Part shown: positions 62,097-64,000 of the stretch, in pieces
Numbering within the stretch: the stretch's first letter is position 1
Layout: the number at the start of each line of letters is the position of its first letter
Program-made: the position numbers and the translations under genes
Source of the DNA: an uncultured Alistipes sp.
Lineage (GTDB): Bacteria; Bacteroidota; Bacteroidia; Bacteroidales; Rikenellaceae
DNA: 64,000 bases
Assembly (NCBI GenBank): GCA_905213895.1
Contig: CAJMKE010000012.1
Location: 30,845 to 94,844, forward strand
Direction of reading: 5' to 3'
Notes under the pieces: generated by a model
The model's input: the letters and a program-made list of their open reading frames with translations, nothing else
Database searches by the model: none
Told to the model about the DNA's origin: nothing

Positions 62097-62121
62097 TTAT
62101 ATGCGAAACCGATAAGAGAGA

Positions 62122-62667
62122 ATGAGTATCGACAACGCTGAAATAGTGAGGTTGATTGCCGATGAGGCGACGAGGGGCGACGGGATAGCAAGGATGGTCG
62201 ATGCCTACACCGAACCGCTGTACTGGCACATCCGGCGGATGGTGGTCGTACACGAGGACAGCGAGGACATCTTGCAGGAGATGTGGGTGCGGATATTCCG
62301 CCGGCTCGACTCGTTCCGCGGCGGCGAGGGCGAATTGAGGGCGTGGATTTACAGCATAGCGACCAATCTCTGTCTGACCCACCTGCGCAGAAAGTGGCGG
62401 TGGAGTTTCGTCGGGATGGACGGCATAGGCGCGAAACTGGCTCAATCGGTGGCGGATGCGGCGTCGGAATCGGCGGAGAGCATCGAGGCGAGATTCCAGA
62501 AGGCGATACTCTCGCTGCCGTCGAAACAGAGACTGGTTTTCAACCTTCGGTATTACGACGAACTGGCATACAGGGAGATAAGCGAGATAACGGGAATGAG
62601 CGAATCGACGCTCAAAACCAATTACCATTACGCGCAGCAGCGCATTAAAGAATTGATGACGCAATGA
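62122..62667 (+). CDS. ECF-type RNA polymerase sigma factor (181 aa)
   Basis: Group 4 sigma-70 factor. Region 2: LYWHIRRMVVVHEDSEDILQ and EMWVRIFRRLDSFRGGEGEL RAWIYSIATN, with the R-A-W-I/L-x-x-I-A-x-N signature. Region 4: LPSKQRLVFNLRYYDELAYR, then EISEITGMSESTLKTNYHYA for -35 recognition. Its stop overlaps the next ATG (ATGA), so the small membrane protein downstream is probably coupled and may be its anti-sigma factor. Stress or envelope signals are plausible but not shown. Confidence 0.93.
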   Translation: MSIDNAEIVRLIADEATRGDGIARMVDAYTEPLYWHIRRMVVVHEDSEDILQEMWVRIFRRLDSFRGGEGELRAWIYSIATNLCLTHLRRKWRWSFVGMDGIGAKLAQSVADAASESAESIEARFQKAILSLPSKQRLVFNLRYYDELAYREISEITGMSESTLKTNYHYAQQRIKELMTQ

Positions 62668-62984
62668 AGGATTTCGAATTCAACGATGTAGGCAAACGGC
62701 TGCCGTACAGCGTGCCGGAGGATTTCTTCGACAACGCGCGGCGCAATGCCAAGGCGGTCGGAATGAAGCCGGCGCGGAGCGGGAATCACCTTTTGCGTGT
62801 GTCATTGGCGGCGGCGACCGTGGCGGTGTTCGCGATTTGCACCTTCATAGGTGTCTATGCCAGCAAAAAGCGCGTATTGATGTTCCGCTACGAGCAACTG
62901 CTCGAACGGGCTGCCGACGAGGAACTTGCCGATATGGCATCGGGCTATGCGGCGGACTTCGAGGAGATTACGAACGAATTTTAG
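62664..62984 (+). CDS. Small single-pass membrane protein, putative anti-sigma (106 aa)
   Basis: About 45 cytosolic residues (VGKRLPYSVPEDFFDNARRN), one membrane segment (about 46-67, SLAAATVAVFAICTFIGVYA) and a short acidic outside tail (LERAADEELADMASGYAADF). The layout fits a minimal anti-sigma factor, and the Y-x-V-P-x-x-F/Y-F opener is seen in Bacteroidetes proteins next to ECF genes. No zinc motif (H-x3-C-x2-C) is present. Role inferred from position. Confidence 0.7.
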   Translation: MKDFEFNDVGKRLPYSVPEDFFDNARRNAKAVGMKPARSGNHLLRVSLAAATVAVFAICTFIGVYASKKRVLMFRYEQLLERAADEELADMASGYAADFEEITNEF

Positions 62985-63053
62985 ACAAAATACAGGAAAC
63001 TTCCGGATAATTCCTAAAACAAGCGTATTACTTAAACTAAAACAGAAAAGACT

Positions 63054-63308
63054 ATGAAACGTATGATTATCGCTGCGGCTCTTGTTTTCGCAGCATCGCA
63101 AATCGCATTTGCACAAGACGATAAGACGAAGGTAGACCCGCAGAACGTACCGACCGCACAGGCTCCGGCACAGGAACGGCAGAAGGAGGAGGCGCAGCCT
63201 GCCGAGAACAAGGAGCAGGGCGAGGCGCAGCCTGCCGAGCAGGAGAAATCCGCTGCCGGGCAGGAGAAACCGACCGGGCAGCAGGGTGAAGGTGCGAAAG
63301 CCGAATAA
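63054..63308 (+). CDS. Secreted low-complexity Glu/Gln/Pro/Ala-rich protein (84 aa)
   Basis: Signal peptide MKRMIIAAALVFAASQIAFA, then about 64 residues of almost only Glu, Gln, Lys, Ala and Pro, including two near repeats of EAQPAE. It should be disordered in the periplasm. Located between the putative anti-sigma and a Spy-like protein. I know no family; a chaperone-like, metal-buffering or linker role is open. Composition differs sharply from neighbours. Confidence 0.72.
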   Translation: MKRMIIAAALVFAASQIAFAQDDKTKVDPQNVPTAQAPAQERQKEEAQPAENKEQGEAQPAEQEKSAAGQEKPTGQQGEGAKAE

Positions 63309-63342
63309 ATTGCAATAGCGGACGACCGAAAAAACAATGACC

Positions 63343-63834
63343 ATGAAACGTGCGATTTTCACGATAATGCTCGTCGCCGCTGCGACCGTAACGGCAACGG
63401 CTCAGATAAACGAAGGTATCCCGCAGCCGGCGGATGAAACCCGCGTAGTTAGGATTGAGGAGGAGAACATCAGCCCCGAACGTCTCGAAATGCGCAATAT
63501 CGTACTTGGCATCCTGCGGGACGAGTTGAAGATGACGGACGAGCAGTTCGAGAAATTTGCACCGGTCTATATCGAGTATCGGCAAAATATCCGTGCTGGG
63601 CAGATTCGCAAACCTGCGACGGCGGATATCGACAGCGCGACCGACGACGAGATAAACTCCGTTCTCGCGGCGAATCTGGACAACTACATCCATATTTCGA
63701 TGGTGCGCAAGGTCTATATCCCGATATTCGAAAAGATTCTGACGCCGAAGCAGGTTTATGGGTTGTACGAAATCGACAACAGCCTGTCCAGACAGGCTCG
63801 CGACGAATTGATGAAGCGTCGGAAACGTCATTGA
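63343..63834 (+). CDS. Spy/CpxP-like periplasmic protein (163 aa)
   Basis: Start at ATG 63343 (MKRAIFTIMLVAAATVTATA) or six bases earlier; both give a good signal peptide. The mature protein is helical, with LGILRDELKMTDEQFEKFAP and YIPIFEKILTPKQVYGLYEI. 'K-M-T-D-E-Q...F' and 'L-T-P-x-Q' are the LTxxQ-like motifs of Spy/CpxP proteins, though in altered form. It probably belongs to the ECF operon as an envelope-stress product. Confidence 0.75.
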   Translation: MKRAIFTIMLVAAATVTATAQINEGIPQPADETRVVRIEEENISPERLEMRNIVLGILRDELKMTDEQFEKFAPVYIEYRQNIRAGQIRKPATADIDSATDDEINSVLAANLDNYIHISMVRKVYIPIFEKILTPKQVYGLYEIDNSLSRQARDELMKRRKRH

Positions 63835-63891
63835 CCGACGGTGCGTTCCGCTCGGAACACCGTTCCGACATAGGTTTCGCCTTATTCGGAG

Positions 63892-63926
63892 ATTCCGCCC
63901 TATCTGACAGGGGCGGAATTTTTTTG
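63892..63926 (+). terminator. Terminator of the ECF operon
   Basis: ATTCCGCCC / GGGCGGAAT with a ten-base loop and T7. Confidence 0.88.
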
Positions 63927-63945
63927 CACGCAGGTTGGGCTATGC

Positions 63946-64000
63946 TTGGTTTGGTTTGGTTTGGTTTGGTTTGGTTTGGTTTGGTTTGGTTTGGTTTGGT
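63946..64000. repeat. TTGGT pentanucleotide tract, at least 11 units
   Basis: Perfect TTGGT repeats from 63946 to the window end; the true length is unknown. It follows the ECF operon terminator and lies upstream of whatever gene is next. Such tracts can change length by slippage. Confidence 0.95.

Overview
The window reads as chromosomal DNA of a Bacteroidales bacterium, most likely Rikenellaceae (Alistipes-like); the family is an inference. The evidence is a fairly GC-rich coding sequence, Bacteroidetes promoters of the TTTG-N19-20-TAnnTTTG type, few recognisable Shine-Dalgarno sites, a fused SecDF, fimbrillin-like and DUF4831 proteins, and many short secreted lipoproteins. No rRNA, tRNA, CRISPR array, transposase, integrase or phage gene was recognised.

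Layout. 1-1.5 kb: a fimbrillin-like lipoprotein cut by the window edge, with a tiny peptide gene upstream. 1.9-4.6 kb: AsmA-like protein. 5-6.7 kb: GGGtGRT/NifU-like pair. 7-11.5 kb: secreted FISUMP-type lipoprotein, a three-gene putative metal-uptake set (Cys/His-rich membrane protein, TonB receptor, HMA protein) and a solitary PqqD-like protein. 11.8-23.7 kb: housekeeping run plsC, parE, parC, aroK, metallophosphatase, murI, ftsK, lolA-like. 23.9-27.2 kb: small HTH-like protein, SGNH esterase, three tandem paralogous lipoproteins. 27.5-33.2 kb: dnaK, lipocalin-like lipoprotein, secDF. 33.5-36.1 kb (minus strand): LRR lipoprotein, beta-barrel protein and a secreted hypothetical, with a perfect 118-bp tandem duplication between the last two. 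36.7-40.4 kb: tiny peptide plus a 1177-residue fimbrillin/GLUG/SGNH fusion. 40.6-46.2 kb: YbbR-like, coaE, folP, lolD-like, DUF2400, trmN6-like, DUF4831, AlkD-like. 46.5-51.5 kb (minus): radA, rseP, dxr, degenerate M23. 51.7-58 kb: nucleotidyltransferase, gltX, galM, pepD, lipid kinase. 58.2-61.3 kb: TPP riboswitch, TonB receptor and PnuT-like transporter (thiamine uptake). 61.3-63.8 kb: lipoprotein and an ECF sigma operon. The window ends in a TTGGT pentanucleotide tract.

The most unusual feature lies between genes. Twenty-one intergenic sites (plus two stubs) carry short tandem arrays of a degenerate 9-bp unit, GWCNTTAAN, usually GWCYTTAAR. That form is its own reverse complement, so arrays have no orientation. 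Many lie just beyond intrinsic terminators. They are interleaved with other dispersed palindromic elements: a GTCATTCTGAGC-type REP, a GGATTTAGGGGGTG element, a CCGAAC-TT-GTTCGG element, and an 80-bp promoter-bearing hairpin repeat. Other leads are three helically phased TGTC-N6-GACA boxes upstream of dnaK, two long nested palindromes in leader positions, and two copies of a tiny-peptide/fimbrillin gene pair. All alignments and counts were made by eye.
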